Shown here in pieces: positions 50,938 through 60,662 of a DNA stretch of 64,000 nucleotides. The position numbers were made by a program, and so were the translations under genes. The notes beneath the pieces were generated by a model. It was not told where the DNA came from and did no database searches. It was given only the letters and a program-made list of their open reading frames with translations. Each line of letters starts with the position of its first letter. Position 1 is the stretch's first letter. This stretch comes from Calothrix sp. NIES-2100. Lineage in GTDB: Bacteria > Cyanobacteriota > Cyanobacteriia > Cyanobacteriales > Nostocaceae. Where the stretch lies: NCBI RefSeq assembly GCF_002368195.1, contig NZ_AP018178.1:605738-669737 (forward strand), read 5' to 3'.

Positions 50938-51044
50938 AATTTAAACCTAGGTTTATTGTAAATTTACAATACTTATATTATACCATGACTATAATATAAG
51001 CTTATATATCTAAAGTAATATATAATTTCAAATTATTTAATTTT

Positions 51045-51127
51045 AAAAAGTCACTTTTTGATTTTAAAACCCTTGACATTATATTTTGTCCGACATATTA
51101 TAGATATATGGAACGGTTCAGACCGTG
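51045..51127 (+). promoter_or_regulatory. Palindrome A and a promoter with B in the spacer
   Basis: AAAAAGTCACTTTTT (51045-51059), TTGACA (51073-51078), a 17-base spacer containing TTGTCCGACAT (51086-51096), TATTAT (51096-51101) and a leader hairpin ACGGTTCAGACCGT. Confidence 0.75.
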
Positions 51128-51175
51128 ATCAACTACCTAATTAACTCTAAATAACCTTAATTAACCATAATTAAC

Positions 51176-51646
51176 ATGATTAACTACATAACTAAAGCTG
51201 CAACAGCCAGAATTCTAAATATTAAAGCTAAAGATGTTGCCGAAATACGTGTAGTTAAAGGTAAAGTTTTGGCACGCTATAAAATAAATAGAGGTAACTG
51301 CTGTACATTTATAAGCTTTAAAACCTATCAACAAGATTTTTATAGTTTTCGTATTAACGCGCATTTAACAGAAAGTTATGAAGTTTTAAACATGGCTGAT
51401 GTTAATGATTTAGATTCAATTCGAGCATTTGTAAAATTTGAATCTAGCCATGATACACATTTAGTTGAAATTTATCAAACCGATTACACATGTAGTTGCA
51501 CAGATTTCCAAAATCAAAAACAATATGGATTGCCTTTCCCTGGTAAAAAAGTTTGTAGACATCTATTACCAGTTGCCAAACATTTTGGGTTTAACTCGTT
51601 TTCTGAACTAATCAAAAACAATAAATCTTTTGCTAAAGCAGCTTAA
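51176..51646 (+). CDS. SWIM zinc-finger protein
   Basis: A 156-residue protein. CSCTDFQNQKQYGLPFPGKK followed by VCRHLL is the CxC...CxH pattern of a SWIM zinc finger. The N-terminal half is a small basic domain. SWIM fingers bind DNA or proteins. It forms an operon with the methylase gene five bases downstream. Confidence 0.75.
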   Translation: MINYITKAATARILNIKAKDVAEIRVVKGKVLARYKINRGNCCTFISFKTYQQDFYSFRINAHLTESYEVLNMADVNDLDSIRAFVKFESSHDTHLVEIYQTDYTCSCTDFQNQKQYGLPFPGKKVCRHLLPVAKHFGFNSFSELIKNNKSFAKAA

Positions 51647-51650
51647 AATT

Positions 51651-52133
51651 ATGAATAATCATTCATTACTTGGAAATCACAAACCATCACAAGAGTACTA
51701 CACACCAGGGTATATCTGGAATAAAGTTTACTCAACTTTTGACACTAAAGACATTTTCGATCCTTGCCCTATCAAAGGTGTTAACGGTTTAGAAATATCT
51801 TGGAAACATAATTTTGTGTATACCAATCCACCGACACCTGCTAAACTTTGGGCTATCAAAGCGATCGCTACTATTCAAGAACATAAACACGTTTCAATTA
51901 TTTTTGCCGCTTTTAGCGAGTCTGTGTTATTTCAAGTTCCTGAATTGCTGACATATCCTACTGTAATTGTAAGAAATAGAATACCCTGGATAGATGGGAA
52001 AACTATGGAACCTGGTAAAAGTCCCCGTAATTACAACGCGTTTATGTGTTTATCAAATAAATCTAGTGTTATTACCAGGTTTAAAGATAATTTTCAAGAC
52101 TTAGGTTTTGTTGGAAAAATGGTAAAAATTTAA
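51651..52133 (+). CDS. Dam-like phage N6-adenine methyltransferase, possibly altered
   Basis: A 160-residue protein from the ATG at 51651. EYYTPGYIWNKVYSTFDTKD, IFDPCPIKGVNGLEISW and FVYTNPPTPAKLW follow the layout of phage Dam methylases (PF05869-like). The catalytic NPPY-type motif reads NPPT here, lacking the aromatic residue that normally stacks with the flipped adenine. Activity is therefore uncertain. The gene stop overlaps palindrome A at 52133. Confidence 0.7.
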   Translation: MNNHSLLGNHKPSQEYYTPGYIWNKVYSTFDTKDIFDPCPIKGVNGLEISWKHNFVYTNPPTPAKLWAIKAIATIQEHKHVSIIFAAFSESVLFQVPELLTYPTVIVRNRIPWIDGKTMEPGKSPRNYNAFMCLSNKSSVITRFKDNFQDLGFVGKMVKI

Positions 52134-52147
52134 AAAGTGACTTTTTA
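52133..52147. promoter_or_regulatory. Palindrome A at the end of the methylase gene
   Basis: AAAAAGTGACTTTTT overlaps the last base of the methylase stop codon and lies 45 bases before the next ATG. Confidence 0.7.
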
Positions 52148-52191
52148 AACCAGAAAATATATAATACAAATATCAGAAATTTTTAAAAACC

Positions 52192-52971
52192 ATGTCAACA
52201 GTTACCTTAACCGATAGAGAGATCCTAGTTTCCAGATTTTTACCAAATAACGATGAACAGTTAAAAGAATTTAAATTAACCAGGGAATTTAAGTCACGGT
52301 TAAAGAAATTCGTTGGAATGTATCTGTATTTGGAAAAGTCCATACCTAGGAATGATCTAGTTCTATTGACTAATTTTGAAATTCCTGATATAACATTAGA
52401 AAGCGTGTATAACACTGCTAATTACCCAATAGTAACTAACAGTGTTATTAAAAAGATGTTCCCTAATAAAAAACTAAACAACAAAAAGGATATTATGGAA
52501 ATTACAGACGCAATGGAGCAAAAAATACAGAAAGAACTAGAACGGCTAGAAGTCAAACATGAAGCTAAAAGACGTTTTGAAGAAAGAAAAGCTGCCGAAT
52601 CTAAAAGATTAGCACATGAAAAAGTTGCTAAACGTTATGAAGCTAAACGTCAAACCCTGGATAAAACTGAAGAATTAGCCAAAAAATATAATTTGATTTT
52701 AAGAGTCACAAATTATTTTGGAAATTATCAACACAGAGATAATATTCACAAGGTTGATGTCTGCTACCTTGTAGCTGATCAAGAAATTAGAATCGGTGTT
52801 TTAGCTTGGTGTTTTGCTAGAAACATCTGGACATATTATTTTAATGATGTTCCTATGACCGATGAATTTGAAAAACCAGGAACAACAGAAGAAATTATGT
52901 TAAAATTCTTTAACAAAATCAGAAAATATGAAAACCCTGATTTTGTTGTAGATGAATCAGTTGCTTGTTAA
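52192..52971 (+). CDS. Hypothetical coiled-coil protein
   Basis: A 259-residue protein. Residues about 100-165 are a charged helix (AMEQKIQKELERLEVKHEAK; RRFEERKAAESKRLAHEKVA). The C-terminal part is a mixed fold. No family recognised. It converges with the small HTH gene, overlapping by four bases. Confidence 0.55.
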   Translation: MSTVTLTDREILVSRFLPNNDEQLKEFKLTREFKSRLKKFVGMYLYLEKSIPRNDLVLLTNFEIPDITLESVYNTANYPIVTNSVIKKMFPNKKLNNKKDIMEITDAMEQKIQKELERLEVKHEAKRRFEERKAAESKRLAHEKVAKRYEAKRQTLDKTEELAKKYNLILRVTNYFGNYQHRDNIHKVDVCYLVADQEIRIGVLAWCFARNIWTYYFNDVPMTDEFEKPGTTEEIMLKFFNKIRKYENPDFVVDESVAC

Positions 52972-53186
52972 CCTATCGGACAATCTAAAACAATTTTGAA
53001 ATTACGCGCTAAATTTGGTAGTTCAGCGCGTTTTTTCACATTTAAAATTTTAAATAACTGTGCTTTGTTATAAGTAATAGTGTATCCAGGTAATTTTAAT
53101 TCTTGACCAATCTGTCTATCAGTTTTACCCTGGTAAAGTCTATAAAAAATTTGAAATCTTCTTGAATCAAGTTTGATTACTGGCAT
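52968..53186 (-). CDS. Small LuxR-type helix-turn-helix protein
   Basis: A 72-residue protein. FYRLYQGKTDRQIGQELKLP and YNKAQLFKILNVKKRAEL match a GerE/LuxR-type helix-turn-helix. It is the last gene of the tail block and could regulate late genes. Confidence 0.7.
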   Translation of the reverse strand: MPVIKLDSRRFQIFYRLYQGKTDRQIGQELKLPGYTITYNKAQLFKILNVKKRAELPNLARNFKIVLDCPIG

Positions 53187-53201
53187 ATTTTTTAAACCTT
53201 T

Positions 53202-56012
53202 TTAATCGATTACAAATAAATCAGAACCATCTAAAATATCAGGAATCCATCGGAGAGCTTGAATATTTACTGAACCATCATCTTGTGGTTCTATTTTGTT
53301 AACCCTAAAAGTTTTTCTACTTTCTACATCCTCAGTAACTATTACATAATCACCGGATTCTAGAATATTTGATAAACCATAAATTCTCAGACAACGTTTA
53401 TTATTACTAACAACAATTTCACAAGTTTTAGAGCGTTCTATGTTACCACTAGATAATTTATAAGTGTTCACACCAGGGTAGTTAATCGGTAAACTCGAAG
53501 GTAAAGGAACACTCAAAAAATAATCATGGAATGTTCCCTGGTTCTTTTCAAGCGAAACAACAAATCCTGAAAATTCGTTTACTAGTTCTGTTGTTAAATA
53601 TTGGATGATGATTAAATCACCTTCGCGGACACCGAAACCTTGTAAACCTGTAGAAAAATTTATAACTTTGGTTTGATTTAGCCGAGATTTTAGATAAACT
53701 TTGCCGACTTTTTCAGCTTGCGATTGATTAGTGATGCTAGTAAATTTTAAAGATTCAGGGAACAGAGGTTCTAAACCGTTATAAGCATCAGCAGTCATCA
53801 CGCTGATCACTTTAGGTTTTAAATCGTCTGTACCGTCGCTAAAAGTTACGTGTATGCAATTTAAATTATCGATTTGAACGTTTTCTTCACTGTAACTATT
53901 CTCGATAATATTTGAAGCACTAAAAATAGCTACAGGGTTTGTTTGTTGTTCTGGGATTAATCCATATCTTCCACCAGTCCTACAAGGGAATAACAAACTA
54001 GTTAATGATTCCCTGGTCACCCATTCTTCAAAATTAATTGTAGAATCTATTGCACCATCCCAAAAATAATTGTTAGTTACACAATACTTTCTAGATTTCA
54101 CAATTGACTCATAATCTATAAAAAAGTCTTGAATCAGATTCTCTGGTAAAAATCCTGCTAGTCCACCAATGTTTGTGGTTAATAAGTCAACGAAAATATC
54201 AGGAAAATAGTTAGAACTTCCTAATTCATAAATTACATATCTATCATTTTCTTCAAATTGTAAATTAACCAGGGATTGAATATTATTAACACCAACATAA
54301 AAACCGTAGCTTTCAACTTGTTTATCAAGGTTTCTAATGTAAGTTTCGTTTCGTAAATTTCCAGGAGCATTAGCAGGAAAACTGGCTATAAAATTCTTTG
54401 TTAAATCGATTAAATTACTATTGTTACTACCGTTTCCAGCAACACCAGCCATTAAAATATTTTTACAAATTCTACCCTTGCTTATAAAAAATGAAGGATT
54501 CGGATCACTTTGCACACGCTCGGAAGCTTGAATAATTAAACTAGCCAACACAATACCCGGATAATTAGCCATGAATAAATGGTTTAAATCACTTGGGTAA
54601 ACTATTTCATTCACGGTTGTAATTTTACAAGGTGCTGATTGTTCATTAGATACAAATTTTTTTGTATCTTCATAATTAAAATTCCCGTTAGCAATTAAAG
54701 CATTAGTATCTTGTGGATAAGCACCAGTTACTAGCAGCACATCCTTACCGTTAAAAATTACACCAGTTGAAAAAGCAATATCATTATAAGATCCTAATTG
54801 TTGTGTAACCATCCCATTATTTAAATACCTTCTAGATTCGATTTCTACTTTATGTTTTTGATAGCTTAAATTTTTTAATTTGATAACACCTTTTAACTCA
54901 GAATCAGAATTATTTGATAATATCAATTGCCTGATAAAAACACCATTCAAATATAAATAAAATATAACTGAATGATAAATATTATCGTTGTTTTCATTTC
55001 TAGCCGATATTCTGTAAACGAAATTTATGTGAATTTCACTACACTTTTTACTAGTTTTGAAAGTTGCAGTATTCGTTACAAATATTTCTTTTTGATTTTG
55101 GACAGCGATAGTATTATTAATAGAAAGTTTATTGGTTTCAAATAAATTTAAATTTGTGATTTTAAAAGGTTGTAAAACTGTTGAAACATCATCATGTATA
55201 ACCAACCGATCAGAAGTATTGTAAATTCCTAAGTTATCAGGATCTATTTGAATAAAATTACCTGTGTAACTAACAGTGTTTGTAGTTTTACGCTTGTAAG
55301 TAAAACCAAAGTATGTGTTAGTTGATAAATTGTTGACAGTACTGTAATAAGGAAAAGAATCTATACCTGTTTGGGTTTTTGTACCAAGTCTAAATTCTTG
55401 TGAATATTCATCAGAAAAAAAGTTGTCCAGGGATTGATTATCAAGTAATGTTTTTGTGTTTTCAATAGAATTTATTTCACCTAAACATAGACCATAAAGC
55501 ACATATAATTTTTGAGTGCCTGATAAAGTCTCTACCCTGGAATTTAATATGAATCCAGAGGTTCTAACACCACCATTAACATTGATATCAGTATTTGTGT
55601 AAACTAAAGGTATAGCACCACCTAAAGGTACTATGGAAGGTGCTGTATTAAATCCAAAATTAGCAACAGCACTATCACGTTTTTTAACTTGTTCTACAGG
55701 ATCTTGAGATTTATTAGATTTTTGACCACCACCCAATAATCTCCAACCTATTGAAGCACCTATCAAAGCGCCAGCAAGCAAACCTACACCGATTAATGGA
55801 GCAGCAAAAGCACCTAAAGCACCACCTAAAATAACACCGATTACAGGTGCATCTTGAACGTTAACATCACCAGAGTGTGTTAAAGCTAATTTGGTTTGTC
55901 TATCAAGTTCTAGAAAGTATTGAAATTCGTGTATAGCTGCTAAATCGTTTTCGGTAATTTCAATACCATGATTATCTTTTAAAATTTCTATGATTTCTTT
56001 GTTTAACATCAA
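53202..56012 (-). CDS. Tail-tip hub protein (lambda J-like)
   Basis: A 936-residue protein. Residues about 55-95 are a hydrophobic Gly/Ala/Leu stretch (VIGVILGGALGAFAAPLIGV). SAVANFGFNTAPSIVPLGGA followed by IPLVYTN resembles the N-terminal part of phage tail-tip J-like proteins. The middle and C-terminus are beta-rich, with a late ADAYNGLEPLFPESL region typical of these hubs. Together with L- and K-like genes upstream this makes a siphovirus-type tail tip. It probably binds the cell surface and connects fibres. Confidence 0.75.
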   Translation of the reverse strand: MMLNKEIIEILKDNHGIEITENDLAAIHEFQYFLELDRQTKLALTHSGDVNVQDAPVIGVILGGALGAFAAPLIGVGLLAGALIGASIGWRLLGGGQKSNKSQDPVEQVKKRDSAVANFGFNTAPSIVPLGGAIPLVYTNTDINVNGGVRTSGFILNSRVETLSGTQKLYVLYGLCLGEINSIENTKTLLDNQSLDNFFSDEYSQEFRLGTKTQTGIDSFPYYSTVNNLSTNTYFGFTYKRKTTNTVSYTGNFIQIDPDNLGIYNTSDRLVIHDDVSTVLQPFKITNLNLFETNKLSINNTIAVQNQKEIFVTNTATFKTSKKCSEIHINFVYRISARNENNDNIYHSVIFYLYLNGVFIRQLILSNNSDSELKGVIKLKNLSYQKHKVEIESRRYLNNGMVTQQLGSYNDIAFSTGVIFNGKDVLLVTGAYPQDTNALIANGNFNYEDTKKFVSNEQSAPCKITTVNEIVYPSDLNHLFMANYPGIVLASLIIQASERVQSDPNPSFFISKGRICKNILMAGVAGNGSNNSNLIDLTKNFIASFPANAPGNLRNETYIRNLDKQVESYGFYVGVNNIQSLVNLQFEENDRYVIYELGSSNYFPDIFVDLLTTNIGGLAGFLPENLIQDFFIDYESIVKSRKYCVTNNYFWDGAIDSTINFEEWVTRESLTSLLFPCRTGGRYGLIPEQQTNPVAIFSASNIIENSYSEENVQIDNLNCIHVTFSDGTDDLKPKVISVMTADAYNGLEPLFPESLKFTSITNQSQAEKVGKVYLKSRLNQTKVINFSTGLQGFGVREGDLIIIQYLTTELVNEFSGFVVSLEKNQGTFHDYFLSVPLPSSLPINYPGVNTYKLSSGNIERSKTCEIVVSNNKRCLRIYGLSNILESGDYVIVTEDVESRKTFRVNKIEPQDDGSVNIQALRWIPDILDGSDLFVID

Positions 56013-56026
56013 ATTATATCAATAAT

Positions 56027-56055
56027 ATGTCAGACAATTTAAAAAGTGACTTTTT
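56027..56055. promoter_or_regulatory. Palindromes A and B between J- and K-like genes
   Basis: ATGTCAGACAA (56027-56037) and AAAAAGTGACTTTTT (56041-56055) separate the two tail genes. Confidence 0.65.
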
Positions 56056-56058
56056 GTT

Positions 56059-56403
56059 TTAGTAAAACCAAAAACTATCAATCCATAATCTTAATCTTTC
56101 GATAGGTCGCTGAATAGGTTTGTTAATGATATAGATTATTGTACCCTGGTAAACAGTGCCTAGCGCTTTGTAACCTTCCCAATCGAGACACACTAAATTA
56201 GCTTTATCAACATTTGATTGTTTAGCATAAGCATCTAAAAACACTTTAACCAAATCTTTAGGATAATTTAATTTATTATACTCTCGATAAATCCAATTAA
56301 AATCTGGTAACGGTTCTAAATTTAAAAGCGATCGCATTTCTTGAGCTAAGGTAAAACAATCAAATTCTTGCCACTTATAAAACTTATTCGGTAATTCAAG
56401 CAT
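56059..56403 (-). CDS. Tail assembly protein K-like (NlpC/P60-like remnant)
   Basis: A 114-residue protein. FYKWQEFDCFTLAQEMRSLL resembles the Cys-containing helix of NlpC/P60 domains. No catalytic His segment (GHVxxY type) is found, so peptidase activity is doubtful. It lies between L- and J-like genes, as K does in lambda. Confidence 0.6.
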   Translation of the reverse strand: MLELPNKFYKWQEFDCFTLAQEMRSLLNLEPLPDFNWIYREYNKLNYPKDLVKVFLDAYAKQSNVDKANLVCLDWEGYKALGTVYQGTIIYIINKPIQRPIERLRLWIDSFWFY

Positions 56404-56409
56404 ATTTAA

Positions 56410-56919
56410 TCAACTCAAATTGATATTAGAGGTCACGGGAATCTCAGGGATATATCCAACAATATTTAGACCATTGACGTTTTTACCAGTTGTGAAAAAT
56501 GTTGATGGTATATTACCCTGAATACTAGATAATCTGGAACTTAATTCAAATTCTATAGAAGCATTAACATATCGAGAACTTTTGACAACCATTAAATCTT
56601 TTGATCGTGGTGTAGCATTGGGATTATCAGGATAAACCGAAACACATTCTATTATTGAATTTCTAAAACCTTTGTAATTTTCAACATATTGTCTGATTTC
56701 TGGTAAATTTGGAACACTGATAATTGTTGATTCGCTAGAAACTTCTAGGGATTTAGCAGGACTTTTAAAATTTATTGGTAAATATGTGTATTGCTTATTT
56801 GACCAGGTAATAATTTGGTTTGATACAAAATTTTGCCATCTAAATATTACGGTTTCTTTGTATATTCTGACAGTGAATAAATCACCAACATGAATAACAG
56901 TATTATTGTATTCAGTCAT
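56410..56919 (-). CDS. Minor tail protein L-like
   Basis: A 169-residue protein. VTIFRWQN-type start (VIFRWQNFVSNQIITWSNKQYTYLPI; pattern FRW...ITW...Y..LPI) matches lambda L/DUF2163-type tail-tip proteins. It lacks clear iron-sulfur cysteines of lambda L. First gene of the L-K-J group. Confidence 0.65.
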   Translation of the reverse strand: MTEYNNTVIHVGDLFTVRIYKETVIFRWQNFVSNQIITWSNKQYTYLPINFKSPAKSLEVSSESTIISVPNLPEIRQYVENYKGFRNSIIECVSVYPDNPNATPRSKDLMVVKSSRYVNASIEFELSSRLSSIQGNIPSTFFTTGKNVNGLNIVGYIPEIPVTSNINLS

Positions 56920-56980
56920 GTATAATATCGAAGTATAATATAATATTATATCCTGAATTATTTTTATAATAAATGTCTAT

Positions 56981-58591
56981 ATGGCAATATTTCCGGTTAT
57001 AACAGTCTCTGGAATTAATTATGAAGCGCCAGAAACATTTAAAAAAGTTTTAAGATTTTCTGATGGTAATGAACAATCCTTACATTATTTATCAGCTTTA
57101 ACTAATGCAAAATTAACATTAATTTTAGATTTCATAAATCAAAATGAAGTATCAGAATTATTAAAATTTTGGGATATTGTTGGAGGTTTAACAGGAAGTT
57201 TCACATTACCAGACGAGATTTTTAAACAACCAACAATCATTAAAAGTTTAATAAATACACAAAATGTTTATTGGAAATTTGAAAATGTTATTTCAGTTGA
57301 AACTATTGTTGCTTCAAGTGTTAGAGGTTTATTTAAAACTAGTATAAAACTCGTTTCTGTTCCAACTAACATATCAGTTCAAAGATTAACAATTTATTCT
57401 GGTTTAGATGTTATGGCTATTGATGTATATTTTTGTGAGACTATAGCGGTGCAAGATTATCAAGCACCAGTAACAATTTCAAATGCTAATGTTTTATATT
57501 CAGAACAAGTTATTAATTTCACAACAGGTTCAATTTTTAAATTTATCAATAACGCTTGGCAAAAATATACACCAGGGAATGGTACTGTTTTTATCCATAA
57601 ACGTGATGAAACAGCCTATCAATATATTGATGGTAATTTAATAGGATACACACATAATAATTTTAAAAATCCTGTATCAATCACAAATGCTACACCATCG
57701 GTTAATAGTTCTAGTGGTGCTTTAATAGTTTCTGGTGGTGTTGGTGTTTCTGGAAGTGTTTATAGTAATGGTGTCGATACCTCTGGTTACAGATCATTTA
57801 CTGTCGGTGGTAATGTTAACACTTTTTATCCTGTTCAAATAAAATTAATTCAACCTAGTAATCTAACAGGATCAGGAAAATGTCAAATTTATAGAAGTTC
57901 CTTACAAACTCCAATAACAAACGCAGGGACTTTTAATTTGGAATTTAGATTTCAACCTTACAATTATGGGAATCAAGTAAGTATTATTGATGAAATTAAA
58001 TATGAATATTCTTTAGGAACTTATACAAATGCTGTCGGTGATATTAGAGATGGTACAACAACATCTAGTGGAAATGATTGTATTGTTTGGTTACGTGGCA
58101 ATTTAAATTATAATTTAAAATCTTTAGATGCTGGTCAACATTGGGAAATTGTTAATAGTAATCCTAATGGAACTAGCATATCAGATAGTTCAGGTTTCAC
58201 ACATAACCCGACAACTGTACAAACCGATTTAATTCTTAATGCCAATTGGAGAACTTTAACACTACAAAATGGTTCTAGTAACTATTCAGCAGATTATCAT
58301 CCGGCTAGAGCAATTAAAAAACAAAATGGTGATGTTGAAATTCAGGGAACTATACAGATACCATCGAAACCGAGTTTATTGACAACTATCGCGACATTAC
58401 CAGTTGGTATGAGAACCTCAAAACGTTTAATTTTTAATGGTGTTGCTGCTAACGTCAATATTACTGGTACTTTAAGTCTTATAAGATTTTTTATATTACC
58501 AACGGGTGAAATAATTTATGAAAATTTAAATTATACTGATGAATCTGCAATTTATGTATTTAGTATAAACTTTATTTTTTCCACAAAATAA
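56981..58591 (+). CDS. Tail fibre protein with M-like N-terminus
   Basis: A 536-residue protein on the strand opposite to L-K-J. Residues 1-125 (VLRFSDGNEQSLHYLSALTN ... EVSELLKFWDIVGGLTGSFT) follow the layout of minor tail protein M/DUF2460-type domains. Residues about 235-265 (ATPSVNSSSGALIVSGGVGV) are a typical fibre linker. The C-terminus is beta-rich. It may attach to the tail tip by the first domain and bind the host by the rest. Confidence 0.65.
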   Translation: MAIFPVITVSGINYEAPETFKKVLRFSDGNEQSLHYLSALTNAKLTLILDFINQNEVSELLKFWDIVGGLTGSFTLPDEIFKQPTIIKSLINTQNVYWKFENVISVETIVASSVRGLFKTSIKLVSVPTNISVQRLTIYSGLDVMAIDVYFCETIAVQDYQAPVTISNANVLYSEQVINFTTGSIFKFINNAWQKYTPGNGTVFIHKRDETAYQYIDGNLIGYTHNNFKNPVSITNATPSVNSSSGALIVSGGVGVSGSVYSNGVDTSGYRSFTVGGNVNTFYPVQIKLIQPSNLTGSGKCQIYRSSLQTPITNAGTFNLEFRFQPYNYGNQVSIIDEIKYEYSLGTYTNAVGDIRDGTTTSSGNDCIVWLRGNLNYNLKSLDAGQHWEIVNSNPNGTSISDSSGFTHNPTTVQTDLILNANWRTLTLQNGSSNYSADYHPARAIKKQNGDVEIQGTIQIPSKPSLLTTIATLPVGMRTSKRLIFNGVAANVNITGTLSLIRFFILPTGEIIYENLNYTDESAIYVFSINFIFSTK

Positions 58592-58592
58592 T

Positions 58593-59456
58593 TTATAAGG
58601 TTAATCCTAAACTATGATAAAAGTTTAAAAACTTTGTGATTCTTCTCAAAGTTGAGCCTTGCATTTGAAAATTTCCTGTAATAACAGAGTAAATAATAGA
58701 GTCGCAGTGTCTATTAATAGAACCAGTACTTCTAAAATAACCACCAACTTGAAAACCACCAGTAATACTATTAGAAGGATAAGTGTTATTGGAACCTACG
58801 GTAGTTGTTATATTATTACCGTATAATCTGATAGTTGAATCGGTATTGTTACGTGTCATTCCTAATAATTTTTTGGAACCAGTACAATTAAAACTTGAAG
58901 TTATAAAACCTCCACCAGTACCGCTAGAACCACCAAGTAAATTATTACCATTAGTATCAGGTGTTGTGCTACCAACACCTAAAAACCATCCAGCGGTTAT
59001 ATTATTAGCATCATTTTGGTTAGCAAATATAGCACCTTTACTGTTTGCGGTTACATTAGCAACAACAAAAGCAGAATAATTAGTATTTGAAAGGTTTGTT
59101 GAACCTATTAAAAAGGTTAAATTGGTACTATTAAAACTAGCACCATCTGATAATAATGTGGGTCTTTTACTACTAGTTGATTGTGTGATATTACCCGAAC
59201 CTATCCAGGGTTTAACACAAGCGATCGCGCTATTTGTTGTGGCTGGTGTTGTTCCACTAGTGTCTGTAAAACTGGAATTAGCATCGAAACAATACCAATT
59301 ACAATTATTTAAACTATTGATAACATCGTAAGCTGAGTAACTTTCATCAACAGCAGCTAATTTACAGGATCTTTCAACAATTTTTAATCTATTATTAGGA
59401 AGATTTGGAAATGTTGAACGGATATATCTAGTTAAAGTAAAGGTACTCTTTCTCAT
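58593..59456 (-). CDS. Putative tail fibre/receptor-binding protein
   Basis: A 287-residue Ser/Thr/Asn/Gly-rich protein with a LamG-like central pattern (SAFVVANVTANSKGAIFANQ; GWFLGVG; GSINRHCDSIIYSVITGNF). It probably binds glycans. It is the last gene of a leftward fibre operon. Confidence 0.65.
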   Translation of the reverse strand: MRKSTFTLTRYIRSTFPNLPNNRLKIVERSCKLAAVDESYSAYDVINSLNNCNWYCFDANSSFTDTSGTTPATTNSAIACVKPWIGSGNITQSTSSKRPTLLSDGASFNSTNLTFLIGSTNLSNTNYSAFVVANVTANSKGAIFANQNDANNITAGWFLGVGSTTPDTNGNNLLGGSSGTGGGFITSSFNCTGSKKLLGMTRNNTDSTIRLYGNNITTTVGSNNTYPSNSITGGFQVGGYFRSTGSINRHCDSIIYSVITGNFQMQGSTLRRITKFLNFYHSLGLTL

Positions 59457-59461
59457 TTTAA

Positions 59462-59971
59462 CTACCTTACATCACCAGTAATTAACCATTCATTAGACCC
59501 TAAATATTTTAAAGAAACAGAGTAATTTTCAGCTATGATTACATGACCAGTTGTTGTGGCACTTCCACCTTTGTAAATAAAAACGTTTGTGCCAGCATTA
59601 ATAGTTACGGTTGATGTTGCATACTGAATTATTTCAAATTCTGTTCCGATAGGGAAATTTACAGTTGCATTATCAGGAACAGTAATGTTAATGGTGGTTG
59701 TATTTTCACAAAGATAACAAACATTCTGCTCAGTAATAACTAAAGTTTTATTAGCAGTTAAAACAATTACCGGGTTATAAGAACCGTAACCAACAGTAAC
59801 CAGGGTTCCTGATGTATCAGGTAATCGGATAGTTCTATTAGCTGTCGGGTTCCAGACTAGTGAAGCAATAAAATTATTTGATAAAAATTTTAAAGCGCGA
59901 TCGCCTGTTAGCTGTTTTAAGCCGATTGAAAAATCTGAAATCGCGCCAACAATATCTGAAAACTTACTCAT
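59462..59971 (-). CDS. Tail fibre-like protein
   Basis: A 169-residue protein. It starts with MSKFSDIVGAI, like the next gene upstream. NRTIRLPDTSGTLVTVG is a common fibre linker. The remainder is beta-rich (TTINITVPDNATVNFPIGTE). Confidence 0.65.
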   Translation of the reverse strand: MSKFSDIVGAISDFSIGLKQLTGDRALKFLSNNFIASLVWNPTANRTIRLPDTSGTLVTVGYGSYNPVIVLTANKTLVITEQNVCYLCENTTTINITVPDNATVNFPIGTEFEIIQYATSTVTINAGTNVFIYKGGSATTTGHVIIAENYSVSLKYLGSNEWLITGDVR

Positions 59972-59972
59972 A

Positions 59973-60659
59973 CTAAGCAGGAATTACATAATCAACTTCA
60001 ATTCTTGCAGCGCCAACAGATGCGCTACCAGCACTATAAGTAGTTATCAAACTTTCCGAACTTCCGTTAGCTGTCAACCCTGGATAAATTTCGTAAATTG
60101 CGATTGTTGTTAAATCAACTTGATTAGTCGCTACATATTTTGAAGTTGTACCAGAAATACCGATAGATAATGAAGGTGTACCATTAAAAGCCGTGTCTAC
60201 TATCACACGAACAGCTTGGATTACAGAATTAGCTGGTAAAGTAAACATTGACACGGGACTGGTACTACCAAAAGCTAAATTAGTTGTGTCTGTACTAACC
60301 TTGTCAGTTGTTGAACCACCAGCATTTACCCAGGATAAATTTCCAGTTGTTCCATCAGTTGTTAACACTTGGTTAGGACTACCAACACTCGTTGGTAGTG
60401 TTAATGTGTAACTCGCAGACATACCTGATGTAGGTCTAGCAATAGTGATACTTCTATCAGCGCTAGTGTTCGCAGCATCACTATTAATTACAAAATTGTC
60501 ACTAGAAATATTGATAGTACTAGCTGTAACTGAACTATCTGCGCTATCAGTGCTATTTCTAATTAATAAATTTCCCGAACTGTTTTTGAGTCTTACGCCA
60601 TTCGTACCGATTTTAAAATAACTTACAACAGTACCGAGTAAATCTGCAAATTTAGACAT
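59973..60659 (-). CDS. Tail fibre-like protein
   Basis: A 228-residue protein. It starts with MSKFADLLGTV, related to the gene at 59462. TLPTSVGSPNQVLTTDGTTG and NLSWVNAGG are typical fibre linker motifs. The C-terminal half is a small beta domain. The first MSKF segment may be the attachment module shared by both fibres. Confidence 0.65.
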   Translation of the reverse strand: MSKFADLLGTVVSYFKIGTNGVRLKNSSGNLLIRNSTDSADSSVTASTINISSDNFVINSDAANTSADRSITIARPTSGMSASYTLTLPTSVGSPNQVLTTDGTTGNLSWVNAGGSTTDKVSTDTTNLAFGSTSPVSMFTLPANSVIQAVRVIVDTAFNGTPSLSIGISGTTSKYVATNQVDLTTIAIYEIYPGLTANGSSESLITTYSAGSASVGAARIEVDYVIPA

Positions 60660-60662
60660 TTT

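Noticed and set aside
58783..59331. Plus-strand frames opposite the fibre genes
   Set aside because: They are Leu/Val/Pro-rich antisense images of Ser/Thr/Asn-rich fibre proteins.
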